This document shows, in pieces, positions 9,226-19,512 of a stretch of 64,000 nucleotides of DNA. Made by a program: the position numbers and the translations under genes. The notes under the pieces are model-generated. The model was not told the DNA's origin, did not search any database, and saw only the letters and a list, made by a program, of their open reading frames with translations. The DNA is from Saccharomycopsis crataegensis (lineage: Eukaryota; Ascomycota; Saccharomycetes; Ascoideales; Saccharomycopsidaceae), in contig NW_027043829.1 in assembly GCF_037102585.1 (NCBI RefSeq), forward strand, positions 2,976,001 through 3,040,000, read 5' to 3'. How positions within the stretch are numbered: the first letter of the stretch is position 1; each line of letters opens with the position of its first letter.

Positions 9226-9864
9226 ATGCAGTGGTTGCTTATCATTACCCTTTTGGTGATATCCATCAAATACCTCGTCAACCTTGTGGGCAAGGACGTC
9301 ATCTCCAGCAAGGTGTATCAAACTTACCTTCGTGTCTCGGGAAATAAAGCCTTTGCCAACCTTCACACTAAAAAAACCGAACTTCGTGATATTAACAAAC
9401 AACGACTTGCCATCAGTGCCCAGGATCAGTATGCCAAATGGACAAAACTCAATCGTCGCTGGGACAAACTCAAGAAAGAAGTGGACGAGCTCGAAAAGAC
9501 GTTGCTCGTGACCCAGGCCGCCGCCATCAATGCCATCAAGACCGGGTTGACGGTGGTGACTACCGGGCCAATATGGTATTATAGAGTGATGCATCGTAAA
9601 AGTGTGTTGGTTCATTTACCAGCAGGGCTTTTCCCAAGTGTGGTGGAATTCTACTTGTCCTTTCCTACCGTGGCCAGAGGCACCATTGGGTTAGGCGGCT
9701 GGATGTTCATCGTTAATACCATGATCGATAGTATGGAATTGATCATTAAGAACTTGGTGTTTGCTGAGAAGGTGGAAAAACCAAAGGAAACTAGTACCAG
9801 TAATGAGGAAGAGAAAAAACCACAACCAGCATCAATCGAGCCAAAGATTCAGGAAATTAACTAA
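9226..9864 (+). CDS. GET1: GET complex membrane receptor subunit
   Basis: ER membrane protein of the Get1/WRB family that, with Get2, receives tail-anchored proteins from the ATPase Get3. It has 212 residues. An N-terminal transmembrane helix (WLLIITLLVISIKYLV) is followed by a cytosolic coiled coil with the family signature QDQYAKWTKLNRRWDKL, which contacts Get3. Two more hydrophobic segments are near residues 100-125 and 140-175, and the tail is charged. The ATG at 9226 is chosen because an earlier in-frame ATG (9046) would add 60 basic low-complexity residues before the first membrane helix, which family members lack. Confidence 0.9.
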   Translation: MQWLLIITLLVISIKYLVNLVGKDVISSKVYQTYLRVSGNKAFANLHTKKTELRDINKQRLAISAQDQYAKWTKLNRRWDKLKKEVDELEKTLLVTQAAAINAIKTGLTVVTTGPIWYYRVMHRKSVLVHLPAGLFPSVVEFYLSFPTVARGTIGLGGWMFIVNTMIDSMELIIKNLVFAEKVEKPKETSTSNEEEKKPQPASIEPKIQEIN

Positions 9865-10862
9865 AGGGGCGTGCGGTCGTTTTTATAATCACTTTTTCAT
9901 TTTTTTTTTTTTCTATATTCTTTTCTTCTTTCATTACTATTATTATATTTTATTATGGTTTTTTTTTTTTTTTTTTTTTTTCACTTTGTTTGGAATATCT
10001 GCTCTGATTCGGATTCAGCATTATGATTGTCCGTGATGTATTTTTTAATTAGAAGGATTTCTTTATTTTTCAATCTTGATGGGTGTACTCATGGTTTTCT
10101 TTTATTATTTGCAAAATATTGCAGATATATTGAGAATTGTTTTGTTGATTGAATATTGTCATGGTCCATTGGGGTAGCGCTAATAAATGTTGGAAGCACA
10201 AGTGATTGCCTATACCTATATGTGATTTACAATCGACTGTTTCCTATTGGAGTACTATTGGATATTATGAGCTATTATCTCTAACGAGCCATCAGCTATT
10301 ATCAGACATTGTGTACCAAGCTCATCATTAGGAATTGGCAATTGGCAATATCCTATCTGGTAATGTCTTGGAGATGCCAAATATTAGTTCACAACCTGGG
10401 ATAAATGCGGTCTTGCCAATATAACTTTAACCACTTACGACAACAGCAATTAAAAAGAAAAAAAAAAGTTTTGATGATTCAAAAGCAGAGTTAATCATTT
10501 GATTATATCTCCAAATTATCTTTAGTTTTGGCTTTGACATGAATTACCACACACATTGATCGTCAAATGAAAAAGAAAAGAGCTCGCGATCATCTCTGTA
10601 TGCTAAAAGATTCTTTGCAAATCTTATTCTCTTTTTAACAAGTTTGACCTATTTTGAAACATAATTCAGACCGCTACCCATTTTTTTCCATAGACAAATA
10701 TCAAAAGCTGATAAATATGATATGATCCAATAGAGTGCCAATCACAAAAACTGCTGATTAGATCTTTTATATAATGACTACAAACAAATACTAATTTAAA
10801 TCATAATATACTTATTCCCTGTTAATCATCACTATTTATTCGTAAACAATACCATACTGGAC
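9865..10862. other. Long convergent intergenic region
   Basis: About 1 kb between the 3' ends of GET1 and the CoA-transferase gene. Poly(T) tracts lie at about 9900-9911 and 9958-9981. The rest is AT-rich, with scattered ATTGGCA repeats (about 10330-10350). No gene was seen. Confidence 0.6.
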
Positions 10863-12542
10863 TCACCATTCTGGCTCGTACACCCCACATGGACAAGAAC
10901 CCAAGTCTGGGACAAAGTCGACCCCTTGGGCTTCTAATGGGGTTTTCAAGTAAGTGAATACTTCGTCCTTGTTAGTGCCATCTGGATGCCACTTACTGGT
11001 GGTGACCCCAAAGTTTTCTTTTCTAAACAACCCTGGGTGCAATTTCTTGAAGAAATACATCGCCCTTGGAATCAAGATCGTCATATCATCGTGGTGACGG
11101 ATCGTCATCAACGAGGTGTTTGGATCTTTATCTTTACCGGCTTCTTCACGGAGATGATCTTGAACGTCGTCCGGCAACAAACCCAAGTTCATCAAAAACA
11201 CGTCGTACGCGGTCAATGAAACGTCAACGTTATAGGAACCACCGTACTTGTGACGTCTCCATAAAGCGTTCAACACCGCAGAAACCCCGGCAAAAGCACA
11301 TTGATAATCGGCATTTGGAAACACTGGAATCGCTGGCTCGTCGAGTCCCAAGAATTTCCCATGTTCCCAACACACCCCGGTGATACAATCGGAGATTTGC
11401 TGCCATCCCGAACGGTGGGCCCATGGGCCTTTGTAACCATAACAGTTTTCTCTAACAAACACAATACCTTTACCACGACGCTTAGCCAAGAATTGGATAT
11501 AAGCCTGGGAGAACCCAAGACGGGCTAACGCGTTTGGACGGTACCCATCGACCATGACATCGGCATCCTCGATAAGTTTCTCGAGCACCCGTTTACCGGC
11601 TTCGGTCTTGAGGTTCACGGTAGTATCTTTTTTCCCCAAGTTGGTGTCAAACAAGAGAAGGGCCATATCAGGATTACCATCATTGGAAATTCTCACCACG
11701 TTGGCCCCCAACATCGCCAAGTATTTTGAGATTTGTGGAGCAGCAATCACTCTTGACACATCAAGGACGTTAATCCCTTCAAGTGGTCTGTAAGTGCCTT
11801 TGGTTTGGGCAGGCCACGGCACTGGTGGTAAGTCTTCGTTGGTAGAATAAAGGTCGTACAATGGGAAATCGGCAGCGGCTTTACCATGCTCGGTTTTGGC
11901 GAATTCTTCTTTGGTCATGACAATGGCCCCGGCTTGACGATTACGTTCGTTGGAGGTGATGTCCAACCACTCGGAGTCGTACTTGCGGACTTCGTTGTCG
12001 TAGTACTCGATGATTTCTTTTCTGGTGGACAATTCCTTATTGTGGTAAGGCAACCCCAACATCGTCAAGGTTCTATCAGAGTCCATTGACCCGTGCAAAT
12101 GGAAGAATTTCCCATCTTTGGTGTGGTAGATATTGGTGGTCAAGGCTCTCCAGTCTTCGGTCAAGGTTAACCCACGATCGTAGATCAAGGCTCTTGGATA
12201 GATTTCCGGGTCCTTGAAATTCTTACCTCCAAAAGTAATAAGGGCAACCGACACAAGATTCAAAGTGGCCTTGTCGACATCGACCTTCATGGTCTGTTTG
12301 GCGTCAGCCCCATAACGATCGATGATGAGGGCATTGACCCAAGTGGCCACCGTGGCCCAGATGGCACTACTGGATTCAGTAAGCTTCAAAGAAGTAGGGA
12401 TAATCGGGGTGTCAATCCCGGTGTTACTGATGAATTCGATCTCTTTGGCAAGACTCTGGATTTCCGGGGGAAATTGGAGCACCGGATCAGACACGAGTTT
12501 GTCAAAGATCTTTTGTGATTCAGCTTTAAGGGAGTATGGCAT
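10863..12542 (-). CDS. CaiB/BaiF family CoA-transferase (class III)
   Basis: 559 residues. Class III CoA-transferases move CoA between acyl-CoA and a free acid through an Asp-linked anhydride; the racemase AMACR also belongs here. The core begins with PLEGINVLDVSRVIAAPQIS and has the canonical AMLGANVVRI, TVNLKTEAGKRVLEKLI, ADVMVDGYRPNALARLG, and later VFPNADYQCAFAGVSAVLNAL blocks. The first ~250 residues look like a second, degenerate copy of the fold, as in fungal two-domain members. No PTS1-type C-terminus is seen (ends YEPEW), so peroxisomal location is not supported. It is divergent from the AtuA-family gene, suggesting both serve one acyl-CoA pathway; this is inference. The substrate is unknown. 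Confidence 0.85.
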   Translation of the reverse strand: MPYSLKAESQKIFDKLVSDPVLQFPPEIQSLAKEIEFISNTGIDTPIIPTSLKLTESSSAIWATVATWVNALIIDRYGADAKQTMKVDVDKATLNLVSVALITFGGKNFKDPEIYPRALIYDRGLTLTEDWRALTTNIYHTKDGKFFHLHGSMDSDRTLTMLGLPYHNKELSTRKEIIEYYDNEVRKYDSEWLDITSNERNRQAGAIVMTKEEFAKTEHGKAAADFPLYDLYSTNEDLPPVPWPAQTKGTYRPLEGINVLDVSRVIAAPQISKYLAMLGANVVRISNDGNPDMALLLFDTNLGKKDTTVNLKTEAGKRVLEKLIEDADVMVDGYRPNALARLGFSQAYIQFLAKRRGKGIVFVRENCYGYKGPWAHRSGWQQISDCITGVCWEHGKFLGLDEPAIPVFPNADYQCAFAGVSAVLNALWRRHKYGGSYNVDVSLTAYDVFLMNLGLLPDDVQDHLREEAGKDKDPNTSLMTIRHHDDMTILIPRAMYFFKKLHPGLFRKENFGVTTSKWHPDGTNKDEVFTYLKTPLEAQGVDFVPDLGSCPCGVYEPEW

Positions 12543-13365
12543 GGTTGGAAAGGAAATTGATGGGGATGGAAGATGCTGTAAGTCCCGATAGATACACAGA
12601 GAGACATACAGCGATCATGGATCCTTATATTGATCCGATTTTTTTTTTTTTTTTTTATTTTATTATTTATTTTTTTCTTTTCTGGTTTTCTTAAAAAGGG
12701 AATAAAACCACAGTGGGTGGTGCACCATGGAAAGAGAATCCGATCCAAAAGGTTATATGCTTCACAGGAACAATGGGGCCCCGACGATCTTTGGGGTGGG
12801 TGCATTTGGGGGCATTGTCGGTTTGGCCGCCTCTATCTCGACAACATTACTGTGAGAACGCCAATTGCACAGTCAAATATACCAATGCTGCTGTCAGAGG
12901 AAACAGCGGATGATTGTGAGAATTGTGTTGCGATGGTCTTCCAATGTTGGAGCAAAATGAGTGTTTTCCACCGGTAATTATTAAACGTTCTGCAGGTACA
13001 ATTGGAGCCACCGACCCACCCACCCCAACCAAGAAAAATCATAAAGTTTCCTCACAACAGAAATCAGGAGAGAGTTTACGGCACAGATCCCAGACACGTC
13101 GCCGCTGACGAGCATTGTATTCGGCTAGTTTCACCGAGATACTTTAGCACTTGTTATTGATCTCCAGGGTATTTCGTATTTGTGCTTGGTGCAGTGCCAG
13201 TGCCTGCTGCTGCGACGTGAGCTATTGTTTGGCGACAAGTGCCCAACAACAACAACATTTATTATCTCCATATCTCCACCCCCCTCCATCCCAGACATTT
13301 ATTCTCTATTTAAAAAAATAAAAAATTAAAAAAATGAAGCAATCAAGCAAACAACTTTAACAAAA
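12543..13365. promoter_or_regulatory. Divergent promoter region of the CoA-transferase/AtuA pair
   Basis: 823 nt. Poly(T) runs on the CoA-transferase side (about 12639-12656) and an A-rich leader with ATTTAAAAAAATAAAAA (about 13307-13323) before the AtuA start. The middle (about 12700-13230) is markedly richer in G+C than other intergenic DNA here. It keeps several short frames open on both strands, none with recognisable content. A shared upstream region would allow co-regulation. Confidence 0.5.
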
Positions 13366-15273
13366 ATGAAAAGATCTATTGCCATTGCCAATTGCTCGGG
13401 ATGTAACTGGGACCAAGGGTCTCAGATGGCCAAGCAGATCACAGAGGGCCACATTGACGCGGTTTATGGCGACTACTTGGCGGAGATGAACTTATCCGAC
13501 AACGCTAGAGCCTATAGGACCGGGGCCCATCTCGGGTGGGAAAAGACTGCCGAAGATGGGATTCTCTTGTCGTTACCTTTGATCGATGAGATCCAAAAGA
13601 AGGAACAAAGAACCATCAAAATCATCGTCAACGGTGGAGCCCTTAACCCCCGTGGACTTGCCGAGTTGGTGGCCAAAGAAGTTGCGGCCAACAATTATAA
13701 TTTGAAAGTAGCGTACGTTTCTGGAGATGAGCTCATTGATCGTGCTCCAGAATTGTTGAAAAGAGACTTAGAGCATTTGGACTCCGTGAATTCCAACATC
13801 CGGTACGATCCAGCGGTATCCAAGTTCTCAGAAAAATTGCACAATGACGTTGAAGATTTACAGATCGTCAGTTGCAATGCCTACTTGGGGGGTCGGGCCA
13901 TTCTTAAAGGCCTTGAAAACGGCGCCGATATCATCATTTGTGGCCGGATCAGTGATACTTCACCAGTGGTGGCGTTGGCGTCGTGGTGGCATGGCTGGTC
14001 GGCCACCAGCTACGATCAGTTGGCAGGAGCCCTTATGGCCGGCCACTTAACCGAATGCTCTGCTTATTCTTGCGGGGCTAACTTCTCTGATTTTTGGAGA
14101 TATCCCGTCGATGACCTAATGGACCTTGGGTTCCCAATTGCCGAGATCTCTAATGATGGGACGTTTGTGGTCACCAAGCACCCATCACTCAATGGGATTG
14201 TTAATATCGATACTGTTAGGACCCAATTTCTCTATGAATTACAAGGTACGGAATTCTTGCATTCGGACGTCAAAGTGGTGCTTGACAACGTGATGGTAGA
14301 ATCAGTAGGGCTTCACAGAGTGAAGTTCTCAGGAATCACTGGGGCCCCTCCACCAAGTACCACCAAGCTCGCGATTTTCTGGAACGCCGGTTATCAGTCG
14401 CAAGTGACGGCTATTGCCACCGGGACTGCTTCACAAGTTGATGCGAAGTTTGATCTTTATGAGAAACAGCTCCGTCTCTGGTTGACCAAACAATGCGGTG
14501 ATAAAAGTATCATTGATGATTTCGACGTGCTAGAATTCCAACGATTTGCCCACCCGGACCCCCAAGCACCAACTCAGAACCGTGGGTCTTCGTTCATGAG
14601 AATCTTTGCTCAAGCACAAACCAAGCAACCTCTTGTGTCGTTGAAAGAAGGAGTGGTTTTCTACGGAATGCAACACTATTCGGGCTATCATTTCATCGTT
14701 AATGCGTGGGCACCAAGGGATATCAACACTTTTTTCCCATCAACGATAGCTCAAGAAGAACTAGAAGAGACAGTGACTTTCATTGGTGGAGAGACTTATG
14801 CTGCCGATAACCTCGTCAAGTGTGAGCCTGTGGGACCTCGGAAAAATTACGAACCAGAAGTCTGTTTATCAACCATTGCTGATAAGTTTGGTCCCACAGT
14901 CACCAGTTTCTTGTCAGAAGTGGTGCTTTCAAGATCAGGAGACAAGGGATCGAATTCAAACATTGGGTTTTTCGTTCATGAAGATGACGAGTTCCAATGG
15001 CTTCGAAGCTATTTCACCAGTGATAAGCTTCGCGAGTTGATCGGCGAAGACTGGAAAGAATGGTATCATATTGAACGGGTGGAATTCCCAGGGATTAAAG
15101 CGGTGCATTTCGTGATCTATGGGATTTTGGGCCGCGGGGTGAGCAGTAGCTCGCGGTTGGACAATTTGGGCAAAGGGTTTGCTGATTGGATCACCAGTAA
15201 AGAGGTGGAAATCCCAAAAAAGTTTGTTGATAGATACAAGGGAAAGAGGTATAGTGCTGACCAGTGGAGTTGA
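13366..15273 (+). CDS. AtuA-family protein (DUF1446)
   Basis: 635 residues. It belongs to the family of AtuA, encoded in bacterial clusters for degrading acyclic terpenes and leucine-type acyl-CoAs; its biochemical step is not established. The N-terminal domain starts with IAIANCSGCNWDQG and has DAVYGDYLAEMNL, ILLSLPLIDEI, KIIVNGGALNPRGLAELV, IVSCNAYLGGRAI and DIIICGRISDTSPVVAL, all typical of the family. The C-terminal domain has VVLSRSGDKGSNSNIGFFV, the AtuA-like ferredoxin-fold part. The two-domain length is usual for fungal members. It contains no in-frame CTG that I could find. The neighbouring divergent CaiB/BaiF gene supports an acyl-CoA catabolic role, by inference. Confidence 0.85.
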   Translation: MKRSIAIANCSGCNWDQGSQMAKQITEGHIDAVYGDYLAEMNLSDNARAYRTGAHLGWEKTAEDGILLSLPLIDEIQKKEQRTIKIIVNGGALNPRGLAELVAKEVAANNYNLKVAYVSGDELIDRAPELLKRDLEHLDSVNSNIRYDPAVSKFSEKLHNDVEDLQIVSCNAYLGGRAILKGLENGADIIICGRISDTSPVVALASWWHGWSATSYDQLAGALMAGHLTECSAYSCGANFSDFWRYPVDDLMDLGFPIAEISNDGTFVVTKHPSLNGIVNIDTVRTQFLYELQGTEFLHSDVKVVLDNVMVESVGLHRVKFSGITGAPPPSTTKLAIFWNAGYQSQVTAIATGTASQVDAKFDLYEKQLRLWLTKQCGDKSIIDDFDVLEFQRFAHPDPQAPTQNRGSSFMRIFAQAQTKQPLVSLKEGVVFYGMQHYSGYHFIVNAWAPRDINTFFPSTIAQEELEETVTFIGGETYAADNLVKCEPVGPRKNYEPEVCLSTIADKFGPTVTSFLSEVVLSRSGDKGSNSNIGFFVHEDDEFQWLRSYFTSDKLRELIGEDWKEWYHIERVEFPGIKAVHFVIYGILGRGVSSSSRLDNLGKGFADWITSKEVEIPKKFVDRYKGKRYSADQWS

Positions 15274-15410
15274 GCTACGGGGTTATACTATATAGATCTA
15301 TATATCCTAATCTACTACATGGTATAGTATATATATAAACCATCATCATTCTTTGTAAATGTCAGTGAAAGAGTAAAAGAGAGAGAGGAATATGGGGTGG
15401 TGGTGTTTGT

Positions 15411-15416
15411 CACGTG
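15411..15416. promoter_or_regulatory. CACGTG E-box upstream of CUE1
   Basis: Palindromic CACGTG about 100 nt before the CUE1 ATG. In yeasts this is the core site of Cbf1/Pho4/Tye7-type bHLH factors. Binding here is inferred. Confidence 0.45.
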
Positions 15417-15515
15417 CCGGAAACATCGAAATTGGCCGGAAGAAGAAAATCGGCGCCATCTTGATATATTTAACCTCATTGATGCTCCAATTGTCGTCCA
15501 GGAAGAAGCGAAGCC

Positions 15516-16202
15516 ATGGATAAATCGACAGTGACTTTCATTGCCACGCTAATTTTAGCGTTCTTGTTCTTGAGATGGTTCATTTCCCCAGACTTGCCTG
15601 CCGGTGACGCCACCCGCAACAGAAACGCCAGAAGAAGAAACGCCAATAGAACCAGGCAACAACAGCAGCAACAACGACAACAGCAACAGCAACGAGATGG
15701 CGGCCGTCGCAGACATAATCGTCGACCAGTGTCCCCTGATATGATTGAAATAGTCCAGACTTTGGCTCCGAATCTCACCATTGGCCAGATTAGAATGGAT
15801 TTGGAAAGAACAGGGTCTGTCGAGGAAACCGTTGAAAGATTTCTTTCCGAAGGGTCATTGCCATTCCCTGAAGGGGAGGCTCCAGCGGCTAATGGAGGAG
15901 GAGGAAGTGGAGCAGAACCAACTGAAAAGAAGACCACCACCAAGCAAGCAGCGTCTGGGAGTGCTTACGAACGGTACGTGGTGAACAATGCTTCATACGA
16001 CGAAACTGCCTTGGGTGATGATAGTACTGCTTCTACTAATACTACTGCTGCTGCCGAAGGACAATTGAACAAGAGTGTGGTGGGCTGGGCGAAGACTAAA
16101 GAAGAAAGATCTAAGAATTTGCAGCAGAAAAAAGCCGAGATGGTGCTCAGGGCTAGAGAACGGTTGAAGAGCAAGCTTCCAGAGCAGGAAGATGGGAAGT
16201 AA
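15516..16202 (+). CDS. CUE1: ERAD factor recruiting Ubc7 to the ER membrane
   Basis: ER-membrane-anchored activator of the ubiquitin-conjugating enzyme Ubc7 in ER-associated degradation. It has 228 residues. An N-terminal transmembrane helix ([17 protein letters not shown]) precedes a long Arg/Asn/Gln linker with poly-Gln. The CUE domain follows at about residues 68-112 ([28 protein letters not shown]..., with the MxxxxP-like and di-Leu-like positions). The C-terminal Ubc7-binding region ends with [19 protein letters not shown] and a basic helix. The order TM, CUE, U7BR is diagnostic of Cue1. Confidence 0.9.
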   Translation: MDKSTVTFIATLILAFLFLRWFISPDLPAGDATRNRNARRRNANRTRQQQQQQRQQQQQRDGGRRRHNRRPVSPDMIEIVQTLAPNLTIGQIRMDLERTGSVEETVERFLSEGSLPFPEGEAPAANGGGGSGAEPTEKKTTTKQAASGSAYERYVVNNASYDETALGDDSTASTNTTAAAEGQLNKSVVGWAKTKEERSKNLQQKKAEMVLRARERLKSKLPEQEDGK

Positions 16203-16628
16203 ACATTGATTGTAATGAATAATCAATAAAGTTAGTATATTTCCATTCATTGTTTCCCGCTCATAAATCATCGAATATCAGATGTTCGCGTGAATTAGAA
16301 GGATTTTTGAAGAATCTACCCTGTAATAGCCTGAATAGGTTTCCTAAATTGGTACGCGGCATGTTCTACATATGAGTGGCAATAAAAATGAATAAATGTT
16401 TGCATTTTATATATTAATCATGATTTGCATTGTAATGGAAACACTCTTGTGGCCAGGGTTGAGGGCTTATGGGCCGAAGTGCGCGTAGACCGTACAAGAA
16501 TCAAGGAAAAACCGCCTGTTTATGACAATCCCTATCACTTCCCTAGTTTACAAAGCAGTGGAAAACTAAATAAGAGAATTGCGAGATATAGAATTACCGT
16601 CTGTCTATGCTATATTCCACCGCTAGCA
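16203..16628. other. Intergenic region with open upstream frame
   Basis: The reading frame of the next gene stays open back to 16425 but has no ATG before 16629, and its translation there is Cys/Arg-rich without family character. I treat it as 5' leader and promoter. No RNA gene was seen. Confidence 0.5.
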
Positions 16629-18758
16629 ATGAGATTTCACGGGAGGAAAAAAAAACCACTGACATCGCCATCCAGAGTAGTTGAAAACCCCACTCCTCTT
16701 CAAGGATCATCTAGACAGCCCTCTCCTACCAGGAAACCACCAGTTAATGAGCCAATTGACCGGCTATCGGCACAGGATGGACCATATCTACGGCATCCTA
16801 ATGGTGCGACGACCCCATCGCCAACTAGAAGGTCTCCGTCGCCTAGGAAAATACCTCCCGTACCCATCGAACAACAAATCCTCGCGGAGATAGAGGTGGC
16901 TGAGCCATTGAAAAATATTCATTATCGATCGCCCACATTAACCCAGTTCACTTCAAACAAATTTAAGAAGAAGTTGGTCAAAGAGTTGGTAAATGAACCG
17001 ATTGAAGATGATGAGGAAGAAGAAGGACATCAAGTAAAGGGTTCTGCGGCCCATGACGATGTGTCGTCGTACGGTTTAAAGTGTTTTAGGGACGAGAACC
17101 CCAATTTCCGCTTTATAAGCCAGGAGAAATTGGAATCATTGAAATTATTTCCAGTTGAACATTATCCTTCAATGTCTGCGGTTCCTACAAGGTTCCTGCA
17201 CTTGAACGTTTCCAAAGTTGCCATCACCAATGTCACGGAAGTTGGGGAATTCGATTACTTATTTGACAATCGCAAAACAAAACAACACATGGCAAGCAAA
17301 AAACCCCTTGAAAGACCACATTCAGTGGCATCATTTTCCAGTTTAGAAAGTGGATCAAAATTAAAGAAATTTTCTACAAAGGCCAAAAGGTTCAGTCAAA
17401 TCGCCGACCAAAAATTAACGGAAAAGGCCCAGCGGCGATTCGGAAATCATATGAATAATCATCATCATTTAAGACCAGAACTATCTTCAATGCCTACTAA
17501 TAATTCATTATACCTTACCGATACCAATTCTCTGGTATCTGACTTGGCTAAAATATCACAATTAAATACCCAATTATTGACCCAGCAGCAAAATAGCCAG
17601 TTCTTCATCAAGTATCATGTATTCTTATTCGATTCGACAAGAATGATCTTGAGCACCAATCCTGATAGAAAGCACGTCTATTGTAAATATGCCCCTGGGT
17701 TCACGGTGAATATCCAACACCCAAGATTGCTGCACGATCAATTAATGGCTATCCATCAAGGAGGAACCCCTTGGAAGAAATCAGATGAAGGATTCAGATT
17801 AGTTTTAAAAGTGGATGGCGACGAAGACTCTAATAAACCAATGATTGTCGTGACGAAAAAAAGCAAGCTCAAAGGCAATGGCTACGTGGTGTGGTTGCTA
17901 CGCCGCACGATATTAAATGAGAACAAAGAGGTCGAAATCCAAGAAGAACACGAATTAAACGAGTATTGGCAAAGAGAAATGGTAGAATCACCGTTCTACG
18001 ACGCTTTCCAAAACTCCGAATTGAGGAATGCGGTACGAAGGGCTGATACCAAAAAAATCATGAATCGGTACGAGATCAACGACTTCAACGAGCTAAAGTG
18101 GATCATTGGGTCGATTCCCAAAGTTAAAAGTTCCAATTTTAGTAAGTTTAAGAATTACTCTAAAGATTTACTAACCGAAGGAGCCATTGATTCTAAAGTT
18201 GACGGTTCAAAGATCAGCCATAAATACGATGTGTTCTTTTTCACCCAAAACAATACCATCAAGAACTTGAATGTGACACTTCCAGAAACCACCGGCAATA
18301 ATAAATACGGAGTGATGGAGAATAAAGTCTTGGCTATGTTTAGACCTCACGAGACTAAAGCCCGGAAGCGGCTCGTGAAGGATTTGAAGAGGTTCAAGAA
18401 TAAAACCTCCGATAAGTTCTACATTAATAACTCAAAGAGTAGCTACGATTACAATCCCATGAACCCAGAGAGTATTGAAGATGATTTCAATAATGATGAC
18501 GCTTCCTCAATGAACACACAATTGCCAGGGTACGAGGAGTCGAAGCGGGAAATTTTTTATCAGCCAGGAGATGGAATCGTCATGAAGAATACCCCTGATG
18601 ATTCTCCTAGTAACCTCAAGATGGGCTGGTTGACCATTTACAATGAACTGTGCTTGGCCACTCCAGGGATGTTTGAATTGGTATTGGGGTTGACGTTGGC
18701 AGTTGGGTACGAACGTGTCATCAATATGCAAAATGAGAGAAGTGAAGAAATACACTAG
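16629..18758 (+). CDS. Unrecognised 709-residue protein
   Basis: I do not recognise the family. The start is the first ATG of the frame (MRFHGRKKK). Residues ~1-90 are basic and Pro/Ser-rich with repeated SPTR and SPSPR motifs, typical proline-directed phosphosites. An acidic EDDEEEEG patch follows. The middle holds a structured-looking stretch (NSQFFIKYHVFLFDSTRMIL... through EEHELNEYWQREMVESPFYDAF...) with alternating hydrophobic strands that could be a beta-rich domain. The C-terminus ends in a hydrophobic segment (LATPGMFELVLGLTLAVGYERV), which may be a membrane-associating helix. The length, composition and lack of internal stops make it a real gene. A cortical or membrane-tethered regulatory protein is possible, but that is inference. 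Confidence 0.75.
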   Translation: MRFHGRKKKPLTSPSRVVENPTPLQGSSRQPSPTRKPPVNEPIDRLSAQDGPYLRHPNGATTPSPTRRSPSPRKIPPVPIEQQILAEIEVAEPLKNIHYRSPTLTQFTSNKFKKKLVKELVNEPIEDDEEEEGHQVKGSAAHDDVSSYGLKCFRDENPNFRFISQEKLESLKLFPVEHYPSMSAVPTRFLHLNVSKVAITNVTEVGEFDYLFDNRKTKQHMASKKPLERPHSVASFSSLESGSKLKKFSTKAKRFSQIADQKLTEKAQRRFGNHMNNHHHLRPELSSMPTNNSLYLTDTNSLVSDLAKISQLNTQLLTQQQNSQFFIKYHVFLFDSTRMILSTNPDRKHVYCKYAPGFTVNIQHPRLLHDQLMAIHQGGTPWKKSDEGFRLVLKVDGDEDSNKPMIVVTKKSKLKGNGYVVWLLRRTILNENKEVEIQEEHELNEYWQREMVESPFYDAFQNSELRNAVRRADTKKIMNRYEINDFNELKWIIGSIPKVKSSNFSKFKNYSKDLLTEGAIDSKVDGSKISHKYDVFFFTQNNTIKNLNVTLPETTGNNKYGVMENKVLAMFRPHETKARKRLVKDLKRFKNKTSDKFYINNSKSSYDYNPMNPESIEDDFNNDDASSMNTQLPGYEESKREIFYQPGDGIVMKNTPDDSPSNLKMGWLTIYNELCLATPGMFELVLGLTLAVGYERVINMQNERSEEIH

Positions 18759-19512
18759 ATAAAAGATACGTATTATTGTACAATGAAGAAAGCCAAATGC
18801 GATCTTGTACTTTTTGTTTGTCCTTCCTGGTGATGCCTGTCTTATTTCCACACTTTCTGAAGTTCAACGTGATTTTATGGTTTGTAAGCCCTCGTTGAAA
18901 AATGGTATGGGTTTCAATGAGAGCTGAATATTCAAAATCAGAGACTACTCTAGTGATATACTCTTTTACTGTTCTTTATCAGTTTATCCTGCTACTATTA
19001 ATTTAAAAGTTTTTTTCAATTACCCAAAAAATTTAACCTTTATAATGAATTTTTTTTTTTTTTTTTCATTCTTAATCATACAACATTATCCTTCTACAGA
19101 AATGCTTTTTATTAATATGAAATTGCTTATTTGAATTGATTTAATCTATTTTTCAGAAGCAAATAGCTAAATGATATAAATTATAAATCATCTTATGTAG
19201 CTCCTCGGACAGTGAACTTCAAACGACCGGACATTCTAGTTGTTCTCATGTTCCCTACATCAGGTACTCCAAGTATCGATAAGTGATCAACTTTTTGGTC
19301 TCAAGGTAGCTGATAATGACGAGAAAAACTTGAATAAAAAAAAAAAAAAAAGGCTAACGATAGTCAACAAACAGCAAATCCCAAAATTACAAAAAGAAAA
19401 TAAAGCAAGAAAAAACAACATAAAAGTGAAGATAAGAAATAACACAATAATCATAAGTCTTCAAACCACACCCCCCGCACATATTCACGTATACCAAATC
19501 AAGCAAACACAA
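18759..19512. other. Convergent intergenic region
   Basis: AT-rich, with poly(T) at 19049-19066 and poly(A) at about 19338-19352. A short frame through the poly(A) on the plus strand is low-complexity Lys/Asn and is not supported as a gene. Confidence 0.6.

Noticed and set aside
12630-13108. Several short frames in the CoA-transferase/AtuA promoter region
   Set aside because: No family character; openness is explained by higher GC content.
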